Of a DNA stretch of 64,000 nucleotides, positions 1 to 12,896 are shown in pieces (position 1 is the first letter of the stretch; each line of letters starts with the position of its first letter). The stretch covers positions 2,939,001 through 3,003,000 of the forward strand of contig BSYQ01000006.1 of NCBI GenBank assembly GCA_030272585.1, written 5' to 3'. Under the pieces are notes generated by a model, which was not told the DNA's origin, ran no database searches, and was given only the letters and a program-made list of their open reading frames with translations. Origin of the DNA: Bryopsis sp. KO-2023. Lineage: Eukaryota > Chlorophyta > Ulvophyceae > Bryopsidales > Bryopsidaceae. The position numbers were made by a program, and so were the translations under genes.

Positions 1-3000
1 TCAGAATTTGCAGCATGCATTTTCTGACAGAAGCCGCAGAATGCCTGAGTTGCATGAACAGCTGAGGAGTAACATTCGTCCAGGCAGAGGCCGGAATTGT
101 CATCAGCATCCGCTCCAACTCGTTGTCCAGCAAGAATTGCCCGTGGAGGTTCACCAGCTGGTGCAGTCTCAGCAGTATGGAAGAATCCACGGCTTTTCCG
201 TTCAGTTGCAAGTACTTGCAATATGCGATGATCGTGTAGCGTACGCCCAGCAAATGTCGATTGGTATCATCCAGCCCGGTTGAGTTGGGGTCGTCCCGGC
301 CATACTGAAAAGAAAATGAACGAAACCAGCTTCAGGCATAGGAAAAAAGAGTAGCGATGCGCGCACCCCTTTTGTGTTACTGACTGCTTCTCATAGGCGA
401 GAGTGGAGTGTGGAGTACCGTTTCAGACAAAAATTGATAATTTATTTTACTATTAAAATAATAGAATTATTTCGCGGTTCCAAGCCCAGGATCGAATTTC
501 AATGGAGGGTATGTCTGACCTGAACGATGTCATGCAGCGTATCTCCAAATTCCCTCCAGACAAAAGGCAATCGTGGAGAGACATGTGTGGCCGTTGCCGT
601 GCATGCAGCCCGAGCTCTCAGAAGCTCCTCGGTTTCGGAAGCCCCTGTCTCCATAGAATCCCCACCGGATGCTGCAATCACTTGATCCCAACGGTCTCCC
701 AGCATGGCGGCTATGGCAGGGACGTCCATTTTGAACAATGAAACCATGGATTCGCTGACGCCGGGGGAAAACCATTTGGACAACCGAACGAGAGAGATTG
801 CGAGGAGTGCCTTGGACGAATCTAGGGAAAGAAATAAATACATTTTTTGAGGATAAATAAAGCACCCGGCAGATCTCAAAATCGAGGGGACACCATCGAA
901 AAGAAGAGCGAGTAGGAAATGATTGGATCTGAGAAAAAGTAGATGGTGCCCAATTCATGCCAGCTTTTTCCTGTGTTTCTCCATTTTCACCGAAGAAAAA
1001 GGATCCTGCTGGTGGTTTCAGATAAGCGAGCAACATGGGTCTGCTTGCCACCGTTGATGCTTCTCATTCAACATGAATGTGGAGCCACAGTACCAGTTTC
1101 TTGGGAAGCCTCTTGCGCAACTCTCATGGAAGACTCCCACCACTGTCCCAGCAGCTTCGCTTTTCCATCTTTCGCCCCTCCCTTCAGCAGAATCTCCCGA
1201 TTTTCCAACACAGCCAGGGATTTCATCCACACCGGGCGCACAGATTGCAGGGTCTCGTCGTTCAGGAGCCGGGTTGCCAGTCTTACATTGCCCTTTTTCC
1301 TGGCAACGTACGATCCCAGCAGCAAAAGCGTTGCCAAATCATGACCTGCCACCCTTTGCAACCTTATGAGTTTGACCATGTCATCAGCACTGAGACCTGA
1401 TAATGCATGAGGTACCGTGAATCCCCCGCTCATTTCAGGCACCATCATTTCCAGCACCCCAAGGACTCGTTCAGAATTGCTCCGGCGGCTGTCTTCACAA
1501 ACTCCGAACAAGGTCAGGGCTCGGTTGGAGAGCGTGGTGGGTTCGTTCGACTGTGCTGCCAGGGAAAGGGCATGCGCGCACTGGACGCACTGCAAAGATA
1601 TGAGGTGTCTGCTCAAATCGGATGGGCTTTCCTGGGAAAGGATCTCGATGGCCGGTTGGAGTTTGTTCCATATTTTGCTGAAGTACAAGGGGACGTTGCT
1701 GTCTGGAATCGAAATCTGCTCAGTTGCACACCGGGTCGCAAGGAGAGCCTTTAATGTAATTGCATCGCTCAGCTCCACCACCTGGGAAAAAAAATCACAG
1801 CGGAGTAAGAAGATGGCATCCAATGGGCACTTTCATGCGTATTATTCAGACAGCAATTCCCCACTTTTTTGGGCGACAAAAATGTCTTTTGTGCGAACCT
1901 CGTCTATTCCACTGAAGTTTCCCTCTTGAGCCCAACTGCTCATTTTCTCGACAGCTTCTGCAAGAGTGCCGGTGTCGTACACGACGGATAATTCAATGTG
2001 CCTCAATCTCCACCATAAACCATTGGTCACCCGGCTTTGCTGCTCCACAACCTGAAAAACAAATTCCAGCGGTAATCACACAAGTGCATTGGCAGGCGCT
2101 CCAGACAGACATCTTTTTGAAACACAAAAAGCTGACTTCAGGGAGCCACGATCGGAACGTAAAGGGGGGGGGGAGGGAAAAGTTAAAAGTAACTTTTTTG
2201 TTTGCTTGGAAGGTGGGAAGAGGGGCAGGAAGAAGAATCAATAACTTGCAATGGAAAAGTGAAGCTGGGTGGTTCAGCTGGTTTTGATTTTTACACACTT
2301 GGAGAAAGGAGCGATAACCCCTCCAGTCGCCTGTTCCAGCGAAACACTCTGCGATTCTCTCCCTGGCGAAAGGCTGGAAATCTTTCGCCACGATTCTTGA
2401 TAACACCAGCTCCTCATGGCCTGTTCCGCTCCCACCCTGTGACCGGGCATATGTGTAAAATTCATTGTACGCCAAAATCGCCTGTTCGAAATATCCATCG
2501 GCTTGGAGAGCGAGTCCCCGAAGATATCCGATCGGACTTGCAGCCGACATCGAGGTCCGGGAATCTGTGGGTATTAGGGCTGGCGAGAAAGCTGTCACAA
2601 TGTGGGAGTGAAGGCCCCGAATGGAGCATGCCTCTTGCAAGCGGCACATGGATAAGCATGTTTGCATGACAGTCTCAGAGAGCTGGTGCATGATTTTGGT
2701 AAAAGCTTCCTCCTTCTGGTTCTGTGTGTCCCCCTGGTTGGGGGGAGAAAAAAACAGAGCAGACGTCAAAACACCATTTGCTTTGACCTGTCTTTTGGCT
2801 GAGAAACAGAAGTGCTGGGGATGAGATATTTCCGAGGTCTGACTAGTGCCCATGAAAAGTGTTATGTTTATGTACATATAACTTTTTGAAGTCTTTTCAT
2901 GGAAAGGCTATTCTCACCTGGCCATTCCCTTGTTGATCTACGGACTCGTTCTCTGCAGCCACCTTTTTCCAGTTCCGGTACTCTGCCTCCAGACTGTGAA

Positions 3001-6000
3001 TTCTTTGCATCCCCACGAATGCCGCGTAATGATGGTGGCCGATCTTGTGACTGATGAACAGGAGGTTCGGTCGAAACCGGGCAAACCATTCCACAAACAC
3101 CTTCCGATTGCCCATGTAGAACTGCCACGTGTTGGTTGGAGGCGACGAAAGCATCTCCGACCCCTCGTACCCACAAAAACAGTTCTTCTCGAGCGCCGAT
3201 ATGAATTCCAGCAGCATCCAGGTCTGCCTGAGATCAACCCACGATCCTTCTGCAACCTTCGTTTTGGTTTCGGACACAGCTTCTTCCAGCTTGGAGAACA
3301 CCTGGGAAGGACCCCCATCCTGGGTGCGGAACCTGGCCGACACCAGATTCCGGGCAGCTTCATGAATGACGAACCACATGATGCTCTGCCCGCTCGTCAA
3401 GGTCTCCACCGTCACTGGCTTCTCCACCAAAGGAAATTCGCTCCCCTGATCCCCCCTGGCACGCTGCCCTTTCGCAGGAAGCAAGCTGTACAAAAACGAC
3501 AGAGTCCATTCCATATCATGCAAGCCATGCTGTGCAGTTGTTTTCTTTTTGGAGCCATCACGGAGGACGTTCATCGAGCAAGGGCCGCTCGAGGCCGTGT
3601 CGCATATGAATTTGAGAAACAACGACAGTTGCTTGGGGCGAAACAGACGAGAATGCGGCTGCAGAGCGATTCGAGACCATTCCGACAGCGAACCCTCCTG
3701 GAAAACCCCTCCGAAGCTCGCAAAGGACAATGCATACGGTGCCAACAAACCCAACAATCTGCTGTAGATATTTGACACGGCAGGCACCAAGTCTGACGCG
3801 TTTTCCGCTGCCGACTGAGAGAGCCTAATGAGGCTGTCTTGAGGGAATCCTGGACATGACAACAGGGACAGCGCTATGGTCTCCCCAGCTGCCATTCGGA
3901 GCCGTTCATCTGTTGTTCTCGATAAATCGAGCATCAATTCGGTCAGCCTGAAACCCAACGGCACTCTGAACTTGGATCCAGTAACCACTTCACCAACCCA
4001 TTCCAAAAGCGAGATTGTCAAATCCATGCTCCCTTTTGCGATGCTGGACCCCAGCAGTCGGCCAATATAGTCCATCACCAAGCATACTCCACTGACATCC
4101 ATCACCCCCTTTTTTTGCCTCCAAGCGAACAAAGCCCTGAGCGTCTTAACAGCCCTCACCACCAGTTTCCTGTGGCGCAACAGACCCCCCTCCTTGAAGC
4201 TCTCCATCCACAGAACGTCCCACAGACGCTGCACATCGTCCGAATCCATGCTGTCTGATTCCACCATTCGCTTAAAAAGGGTCAATGCGAAAAGCGCCCG
4301 TTTCGTCAGAATCGGCATGTCTTTTTCCTCTTGATTTTCCGGCTGTCCTTCCGATGCAGTCGACATCGGCGGGCTGTTGCTGGAACTCCCATCGATCTTG
4401 CTCGAGGAGGCGGGGGATTTGTGCGGGACGCTCTGATCCTTTTCTTCGAAAGCATCCAAAGGCTGAGGTGGGGGCATCAGAGGCAATGCATGGAAGCCGG
4501 TCCTGATGACTGTTGAGGTCTGTCTGAAGTCGTGCAGGAAGAGGTCACGGATCGACCTTCTGAGCACCCCAGGTGGCCATGAGAGCAATGTGGTGTAGAT
4601 TGCAGCCGTTTGCTGGATGACTTGCTTCGACCGACAAAACCTAGGGAGAAAAACCAACATAATTCAGAGATGGGAGAAAAAAAAGCCAGGACTTTACTGA
4701 CTCCCTACCCCCCAGGTTCATATCATCATAGCACCCCATTGGTGGGCTCGACAAGATCGGGTTAAGAGTGAGGTCACTCTATTTTTTTGTTTACCGGAGT
4801 TGAAAGCACACGCTGTGTTCTCCATACAACCAGCGAAGCTTCTCCTCGAGATCTAATAAATTCACATGCAGCCGGAAGGCCTCGATCAATGCACCATGCA
4901 CAGCCAAGACAGACACCACCGCCAGCGGACGGACGGCCACATCGCTCAACTTGCCATGCACAGCTTCCAGAACCGAAACGCACACCCCCCTGGCCCAAAC
5001 CTTGCCTTCCGGCACCATCGGTCCTGGCTGGAGCTTGGACGCATTGTTGTTGTTTCGCTGGGCAGAGAGCATTGTACCTTTGGATACGATGGTCGAAACG
5101 AGTTTCTTGGTTTGTTCGCAGATCTCTTTGATGAATGGCCGGACGGAATCGCCCTTGGTGTCCATGGAGGTGTACTTGAACAGCCCATGTACGTACAAAT
5201 CCACGATCCTTGGGACGGTTTCGAAGGTGGCGGCGGTGAGATGGGGGCAGCTCGATTCCAAGATCGAGGCCAGGCAAATCCCAGTGTTGACGAACTCGGT
5301 CTGCTGCTTGGGGTCGGGGGCACCTGTTGAGGTCACCAGGTTGGAGAGGTCCCCACACATTCCATCCACGAGCGACATCGCCAAGTCGACGTGAATGTCC
5401 CAGCCAAAACTCAAGGATTGAAACATGCGGGCCAGTTTGGGTCTGAAAATAAACAACACAAAGAAAAAATATATATTAAATTTCAAGATTCCAAAAATCG
5501 ACATTTTATGCTGTACAAGGGACATGGTGCAGGAGATATGGGCAGGAGAACGGATGGATTGATTTACAACGCTCTTTTGCAAAAATACTGGGCCCATGTC
5601 CAGAATTTTCACAAAAGAAGCCCACCGTGTTGTCTTTCTATACCTCCTTTTTTGGTTTCTGTATTTTCCACCTTCCCCCCTTCAGCGACCACATTTTTAA
5701 GTTTCCACAATTTTTATTTTTTTTCGTTTTTTCAGAAATGTACCTTGCATTCTCCGGCGTGTCAGCACAGACTCCCCAACCAACAAGAAGATCCACAATA
5801 TCCCTGAACTTCGGCCTCACACAGGTCGGCACCTTTGCCAGCTGCATCAAGACTTCCAGCAACGCCCCGAAATGGCCAATCGGTGTGGTTTTGGATCCGA
5901 GCATGCTCAAACAACCGGTCAAAAGTCCGGGTGCGGAGCTCTTGAAAGCGCTGCCCTCCAGGTCAGACAGAGCGATTCGCAGGATGTCCAGCAGGAACAA

Positions 6001-7065
6001 GACCACCGTTTCGTCCCAGGGTTGCTCGGGGCTGGCGGACTGGTTGTACAGGAAAGGCTCGATCCATGAGAACAAAATGTTGGGAGGAATGATGGAGCTG
6101 GCCAGCCTCGCGTACTGGATGGCTACTGCGCCGATTCGAGCGATCATGGTGGAAGCCGTAGTTTTCATTGCTAAATCGCTGGCAATCCACACCGCACATC
6201 GAGTCAGTTATCGTTGATTTTCACAGCAAACAGAAAAGACTGCCCCCCCCCCCCCCAAAAAAAAAAAAAAAAAAAAAAAAAGTCAGCATATGCGACAGAA
6301 ACTCCACAAAATCTGTAGTAACAGATCTTCCAACGCACAAGCAATGGTTTTCGAAGTTTGCCTGACACAAAACAGCAGCCCCCCCTTGACCTTGAGAAAT
6401 ACCACCACACTTACCTCTCTATCCACAGAAGATCAGTGATATCCCTCCAACGCCCGCAAACCCCATCCAAAACTTCCCTCAACCTGGAGGGAAAGCAAAA
6501 ATGTTCACAGTCAGCCTTTATCTCAAGACTCCGCATCCTCAGCATCAGTTTTTGGTTTCGCTGTGAAATGAATGACGTTCGATCGATCCTGACCTGTCTT
6601 GCTGCCCCAACACAGAAACAAGAGCATCCATCGCAGCCATCCGATCCGCCTGTTTCAGAATCGCTCCTTTCAACCCCACGAACTTCACTTTGAAGAAATT
6701 ATACAAATATAAAATAATAATATTATATTATATTATATAATAATGTATATATATGTATTTTTTTTTTAGGTTTTTCTGATGGTGGAGAAGGTGCAATGGA
6801 GGAGAAAGCATAATTATGAACAAAAAAAACAAGTGTTTTCATAAATTCTTTTTTATGAAAAAGAAAAAAAGCCATCCTATCATTTGAACAAAATGAAGGA
6901 CCAACCCTTGACGAAGCTTTTCCTGGCAGATCTGTCCGTCATAGAACTTTGTGTAAATGAAAGTTGTACTTTTCGAAGTGGAATTTACGATTGCAAGGTT
7001 CGAAAACGCACCTTTGTGCAGCTCGGATTCAAAATTTTTTCCAAAAGAGTGTCCAAATCAGCCAT
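1..7065 (-). CDS. SMG1: SMG1 PI3K-like kinase of nonsense-mediated decay, 5' part (3' end off the window)
   Basis: SMG1 phosphorylates UPF1 in nonsense-mediated mRNA decay; it is a very large PIKK of HEAT repeats, FAT domain, kinase domain and FATC. Eleven exons are modelled: 7065-7012, 6682-6594, 6483-6415, 6178-5744, 5442-4795, 4640-2918, 2733-2299, 2051-1899, 1781-1094, 821-520 and 304-1. All junctions keep phase and give about 1633 residues. Recognition rests on SMG1-like blocks: FRDIVDLLVGWGVCAD near the N-terminus, a FYMGNRKVFVEWF segment with following HEAT helices, ARKKGNVRLATRLL in the FAT region, and TNVTPQLFMQLRH beside the left edge. The catalytic kinase domain lies outside. The start at 7065 is the first Met that leads smoothly into the helices; an upstream in-frame ATG at 7173 is possible. 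The N-terminus lacks the long low-complexity head of animal SMG1. The donor at 1898 (GTTCGC) is weak, so that exon edge is the least certain. Confidence 0.88.
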
Positions 7066-8945
7066 CTTGAATAAGCCTTCCCCTTTCAATCCGATCTTTG
7101 ACCAAACCGCTACCAACAAACACTGTCGCCCCTCACCGAGGCCAGCACCAACCGTATCCAATGCCAGGATCAAAATCCAAGCATACCCTCAAAAGTGTAG
7201 AAAAACCTGTGTTTTTTAACACCAAAACATCTCTAGTTTGAAAATAAAAATGTTAATAGAGTTAATTAAAGAGGAAGTGGGTAGCATTTGTAATTGGGAT
7301 CTTGGTTGTGATTTTTGGAGGCAAGCGAGAAGAGGTATGAAGCAAAATTCACGCTGCCTTGGGAAATTTTCTCAATAAAAAGTATAAAAAGGATCAAGAA
7401 GTATGAAAAAAAATTGACATCGAGAGATTGAGCAAACAAACCAACCGGATCACATCCAAAAGCACTGGTACAGCCTCATTTTTCTCAACATAATATAGTA
7501 TTAAAAAATTTATATCGAGTGGTGTCGTACAGTTTCTCCTTTCGACAATGCTTTTTGTTCCTTTTTGGTGCTTTTTTTTAAACCAGCGAAACTGACCTTC
7601 TTTCTCAACCTCCTGCTGCCACGTAAAGAACTGTTATCCTGCACCCTTCGACTCTAGGCTGAACCATACACCCGTTCACCGAGGGAGGCGCCTGCATCAG
7701 AAGAACGAACACATCACAAAAGCGTTCGACACGACATTCCACGTCCGACGACAAACAAAAATCGCAAAACGCGGAGATCCCATCGCTCGAGCGAAACAAG
7801 AGCCGACGCGAACATCGCTGGCGAGACTCGCACCAAAACCATGCTCGCACGAAGTCTTCGCCAGGCTGGTCAGACCCATCACCCGGAAGCCCGTGTCCAC
7901 CACAACACGCCTGTGGAAGCTTTCCTTATCCTTTTTCAAGTTTCTCAATTCGACCAGGCAGACGCAGAGAACTCCGCTCACACTCAGTTCCTCGACGCCA
8001 AAATTGTCGAACGCGATGTTCCTCGTCACAAAGGGGAGTGCGAGACGTCCTGTGCGTGTGGGGACGTCGTACGGCACATCATCAGACGCCTGGGTGATTT
8101 CCGAGATGTACCCACAGCAGTTTTATTCTTCTTTTTCATATTTTTCGTTTCTTTCCGTGTGTGTTGCTTTCCGCAAGATATGAGTTGTCCAAAACCTTGC
8201 TGAAACACATTTCTTGGGGACTATATCGTCAGGAACCCATCCTGGTGCTACCCCACCCCCCCCCCAACATTCCCAACATTCTACCCCTCTTCAACACAGT
8301 TTCAGCAAACACAGGGGCGGCTTTTGTGAACAACACCAATGTCAGCTAGACACTCCCAGGACGCCCCGCAAGTCACAATCTGACATCTTTTTAAAAGAGA
8401 TTCTTTTTTGTGTCAGATACAATTCTTGCACACCCATTTCCCAAATACTTTCTCCAAAAGTCTTGCTGAAGGGAAGCCACCCTGATGTGTTTATTTTTGT
8501 AACAACACCTCCCTTCACATGGCCCCGGATCGCCCAGTTGTTTTCAATGCATGGACAAAGAAGATCCTTGCATGTCTGGATCACCCCGATGTTTTTTTGT
8601 TTTTTTTTTGCTTTCCCTCAAATGGAATTGCTGCAATTCCAAACCTTCCAGTAAGCCATGTGTTGCACAAACAACATATCACTCCCATTCAAACCTACCA
8701 CTTTCAAAAATGATCAATCTATTAATCCCCCCCCCCCAAATCCCATTGCCTAGTTTGCATCACGTCATTGAACTAGTTGAACCCATGCGCAAGGAAAACA
8801 AAATTTCCCCAAATACTCTCAAGCCCTTTTTGCCCATTTCTTTTTTTATTTTAGTACAGGAAAAGACAACCACCACCAACCGGCTCCACAAACTAAAAAC
8901 AAGTTCAACCGATTTTCCTTGTTTTCTACCAGGTGCCAATAGTGC
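7066..8945. other. Gap upstream of SMG1; ambiguous open frames at 7605-8130
   Basis: Bases 7066-7600 hold AT-rich sequence without a recognisable gene, probably SMG1 5' UTR and promoter. Between about 7605 and 8130 the DNA is richer in G+C and open on both strands. The minus reading can be built as an exon to about 7830 followed by a short last exon 7689-7605 that begins after a good CAG and ends in a stop. The plus strand also has an uninterrupted frame of similar length. I recognise no family on either strand, so I do not call a gene. From 8131 to 8945 there are only T-rich and C-rich low-complexity stretches. Confidence 0.4.
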
Positions 8946-9583
8946 CTAAGTGCCTGAACAGGGGATGTGTCCTTCACTGGAAACACTCTCTTCAAGTTGT
9001 TCTGGTGAAAGGGCCCCCCCATCCTCCTCCTCAGGTTTACCCCCTTTTATTGCGGAAATCCCTTCAGGGCTCAGCTGATTCCACACTCCGTTAGTCAACG
9101 TCAGGATATCTCCCGAGTCGTGTTCGGAGAGCGAGGACTCCTTCCGCGTCTCAGGACGTTCGTTTCGCTTCTTGACATTTTTCAGACCCTCCAGAGCGTC
9201 GAGATCCCCTTTCCCCAAAAAGTATTCGCACAAGGTGACGCAGTGCTCCTGGACTGCCCTCCCCAAGATTTGCACGTCTTTCTCCAGGCCTGAGCGGGCG
9301 GCTCGTTCCTGTGGAACGTTAAGGTATGAATGACGAATGTCACCTTTTTTAAACATTTTTCGCAGTTTGTTTTCGTCGTGTTCCGGCTCACCTTTGCCAA
9401 CTCGCTCCGAAGACACTCTATTTCCTGAACAGCGAAGTTCAGCTGCTGCTGTGCGTTGTTGAGCGCATCAGACTTGCACGCCATTGCTTGAGTGATCAAG
9501 TCCATCGACTTGTCGTAGTCGTCCCCGGAATACACGCTTCTCTCCTCACGGACCTGCCCCCTCTTCATACGCAAACACGACAT
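8946..9583 (-). CDS. Small coiled-coil protein, function unknown
   Basis: Two exons, 9583-9392 and 9308-8946, encode 184 residues. The donor AAAG/GTGAGC and acceptor TTCCACAG are good and the phase is kept. Residues about 25-95 are predicted coiled coil by eye, with Gln, Leu and Glu in heptad-like spacing (NAQQQLNFAVQEIECLRSEL). A second helical segment (residues 65-110) contains ALEGLKNVKK. The last 60 residues are acidic, Ser-rich and probably disordered. I do not recognise the family. The ATG at 9583 is my choice; the frame stays open to another ATG at 9688, which would add 35 basic residues resembling an organelle presequence, so a longer form is possible. It may be a scaffold or adaptor, but nothing in the sequence fixes a role. 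Confidence 0.6.
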
Positions 9584-9688
9584 TTTTGGCCTGCCAAAAG
9601 ATCCAAAAGGAATTCGCAAGTATTGAAGGATTTTGTCGCGAGCGGCTCTGGGTGCCTTCGTGCTGGGAGGAACACCAATTCCTTGCAT

Positions 9689-11062
9689 CCCAATCTTTTT
9701 TCAGTTTCTGTCTTGCTGTGACATTCAGCAATGTACTGCTCTCGATATCGACTTATCCATGCGCGTAAAATAATTCCATTGCTGGGCGTTTGCGCTGGAG
9801 AGTTTGTATCAAGAGAGGAGTGAGCTTTTGGGAGTACTTCATATTGACAAAAGAAGAGCGGGCGAATCACGTCTGTCCCCATCCGAAACAAAAAAGATTC
9901 AGAATCATGGTTTGGACGTTTGGACGCCTCCCACACAATTCATGACCACAGCACCCTACAGCCATGATGTGAAACACCCCAAAGTCCTCAAGCTCGCCCG
10001 AGGTGTTTTCGTTTCCAACTCTTGGAAACGAGACCTTAGGTGAGTTGCACCTCTCTCGATTGTGGAGGATTTGTGGAGGATACACACAAATTCATACTTC
10101 AAAGTCGGGTGTAAAACTGATCGGAAACACATTTTCCCTCTTTGCAACGCACCGCTTCTACTCGACGAACTCCCACAATTGATAGGCAGACCAACCAAAC
10201 GATTCACCCCTCAGGAGTATTGACCCGTCCGAGCGATGCGCTTGAAAGGATGTGTGGTCCCTATCTAACTTCTTCCATTTCTGGTTCGTCGTTTCTGCTT
10301 TGTGTTGGTGTTGTTGCTAGTAAAAATTGATGGATAAAATTGTTCTCTGAAGCATACTACGGTTGTCGAACCACAGATTCCGAAACACTCTTTTTTCTCC
10401 CCATTCACCAAACACACACACCCCAATTCAAACAAAGACAAAGATCGTACGTTACACTTAGTTCAACACATTTCCATCTTCTTGTTGAAGATGCACAACG
10501 GAAACAAAAAAAATATAAACCAAAAAACAATCCATGCCCCTGCATATTTCTCGCTTCTTGGGGAAAAACACACACGCCCCGGTGGTGCCTTTTGTCTTTA
10601 ATTCTCAACTCAACCCAGCTACTGTACAAAAACAAATATCTCTCTCTCTCTCTGTTATCATATACACGGCATTGACCAAAGTCCAGGAGAAAAAAACAAA
10701 CGCCGCTGATGGGGGAAAACTCGATATGTTTCCCCCCCCCCTCCAAAGAAAAGAAAAAACCAGAAGAAAAAAATCCCAAGAACATATTTTTGATCATTCC
10801 AACGAAAACGACCAAGATAGAGCATACGGCTGGCTAAAACTCCCCAACCACACCTGTTTGTGAGGGAGAATTTCCTTGGGTAAAAGAAAAGCAGCCACAA
10901 AAAAAGAATATAGCGCTGGCCGATATGCTGGTGCAATACATAGTACAGAGCAACCCCCCAAGAAAGAAAAAAACCCAAAAAAACATACGTTCAAGCATTC
11001 CCTCCCCTCCCCAAAATTCAAAGTACATTTTCCTTTCGAGCTCCATTTAACCTCCCGGAATT
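9689..11062. other. Intergenic stretch with one possible orphan exon
   Basis: Most of this stretch is AT-rich and full of A and C runs. On the plus strand an open frame from 9804 ends at a strong donor (CTTAG/GTGAGT) at about 10036, preceded by a plausible protein stretch ending SNSWKRDLR. I could not find a matching downstream exon or a family, so it is noted but not called as a gene. The right part (10340-11062) contains dispersed homopolymers, a (CT)n run near 10640 and no credible coding frame. Confidence 0.35.
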
Positions 11063-12896
11063 CTACATCAACCCAGCTCGGGTGGCAAAATCGATCGTGG
11101 CTTGGGGCAATTTTGGAATGATGAGATAAGCAAGGTAGCCCAGAACAATAGTGTAGGAGACCATCATCAAGCGGGGGGAAGTTACACCCACCGGCAACTC
11201 AGTGCCATAAATAAACTCCAGAAGGTAATTTCTGTCCATCGAGTTCACCTTAGGCCTGCAGAAGCGAACAAAAACACAATCTCAAGATAGTAATCCAAAC
11301 ACGCCTACTACAGCATTTTTCACTCAGGGCCCAAAAACAGAAAAAACAAAGACCACCAGGGAGCCCAAATCTGAGGTAGAAAATAACAGTTTGATTGGCC
11401 ATATCGAATCCAGTGTAAACTTGAAAACACTGCTAAATTGAATTGAATTGAAAGCTAAGCGGCGTATTGGTGGGGTAAGCTGCACTAAATCACTGTACTC
11501 TTCCACACATTCACTGTTGAACACACCCTCCAGGAATTGGGGGGGGGGGATCCTTCCACCTACTTTTCTCCGGTGCCACCATTCACGTGAGCAACCTGCA
11601 GGAAACCGGCCTTAATGAGAATGGCTGCAGCGATGAACGACCTCGAGGCGATGCCCTTGGGAAAGTACTTGCTCTCGTGGATCAAACCACCCTTGCCGCA
11701 TGCAAGCACGATGGGCTTATCCTTTCTGCAATGATAAGAATTGTCTGGCACCCTCAATCGGTGGAGTATCCCCAAAAAAAAAATTGGGGGAAGAAATGAG
11801 GTAGATGCTGGAAACTTTTTTTCGCAATAGAGGCCGGGCCACATTACAGCCGCTTCTGCGCGTGTAATGTGTAATCATCGATTGCTTGATTAAAAAAATG
11901 AAGTTTCCATTTGATAACCCGACAGAGGTAACAGGGATTTCTCCCCACTGGAAATGAATCCTCTTTCATGTCTGGAGGATCAACATCTTTCGAAAACAAG
12001 ATGAAAATTTGGGGCTAGTCAGGGCTGGTCATTTTTTTTATTTTTTTATTTTTGGTCTGGGCAAATCATAATCCATAGAAACTTACCCTCCAACGGCTTT
12101 CACCACATCCTCTGTGAAATTCTCATTGTAGTAAGTGGCCTCCACCGATGTCAGCAAAGTGAAAAAAACTTGCCTGGCCGCATGCCCCATGTCAGACGTA
12201 TCATCGGAACCCCTGGCGGAACAAATACGAAGTATGAGAAAGTGCGAAATTCTGGAACAGAGTTGATCATGGGTGCAGGTGCGACACTGCGGGTTTACCG
12301 CCAAACGCAAGTTGCAGTTTCGATCTCAGCTTCAACAGGGGTCGCCAACCGTGAAACTCTGACTGACGCCGAGGGCTGCGTGAATACGCTAAAACAGGAT
12401 GTCTGAATTTTCTCGCCCTATTCTTTCGCCAACCTGAGCAAAAACAGGTCGACGGGCTTTCCGGCGTGAGGATGATTTACAGAAAAAACTCGAGTTTTGA
12501 TGCCGCGTCAGACCATCTGTCCCCGCACTTGAAAAGAGGAACGTTCACGGCTCCTGGGATGCGGAACCCCTCCTCGAAGCTCTTCCGAGTGCGGACGTCA
12601 ATGCAGACGTAATCCTCCTCTTCCACGAGCTTCTGCACCCCTTTCTTGGTGACGCTCATCACCCCTCCCCGAGCGTTCAGGTACCCGCGAACGTTCTCCC
12701 ACTGCAGAGCAGAGTTGATCCTCTTGTCCAGGTCAAAAATATCGCTCTCCTTCTCGGCGTCGGTGAAGTTCACAGACTGCCTTTCAGGTCGTGCAGAAAC
12801 CACGTGTCCCATGCGCACTCGCTTCGCCGTGATCTTGACGTCCGCTCGAGCGAACCTCGACGCAGGGGCATGAGCGCACACCAAGGAAAAGTTCAT
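11063..12896 (-). CDS. Plastid rhodanese-like protein with C-terminal membrane anchor (plant STR14-like)
   Basis: Four exons (12896-12529, 12212-12087, 11725-11564, 11255-11063) give 282 residues with phase kept. The first ~35 residues are rich in Ala, Arg and Ser with few acidic residues, as in a chloroplast transit peptide. The rhodanese core follows: VCIDVRTRKSFEEGFRIPGA, then the active-site strand IVLACGKGG with the catalytic Cys. The loop between this Cys and the conserved Arg-Ser is about 18 residues instead of the usual four or five. That recalls the plant plastid STR14-type rhodaneses, as far as I remember them. Near the C-terminus RLMMVSYTIVLGYLAYLII is a likely transmembrane segment, so the protein probably sits on a thylakoid or envelope membrane. 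Sulfurtransferase activity is plausible from the Cys, but the substrate is unknown. Confidence 0.82.

Noticed and set aside
2930-3775. A 281-codon plus-strand open frame
   Set aside because: It lies antisense to the largest SMG1 exon and has no family features.
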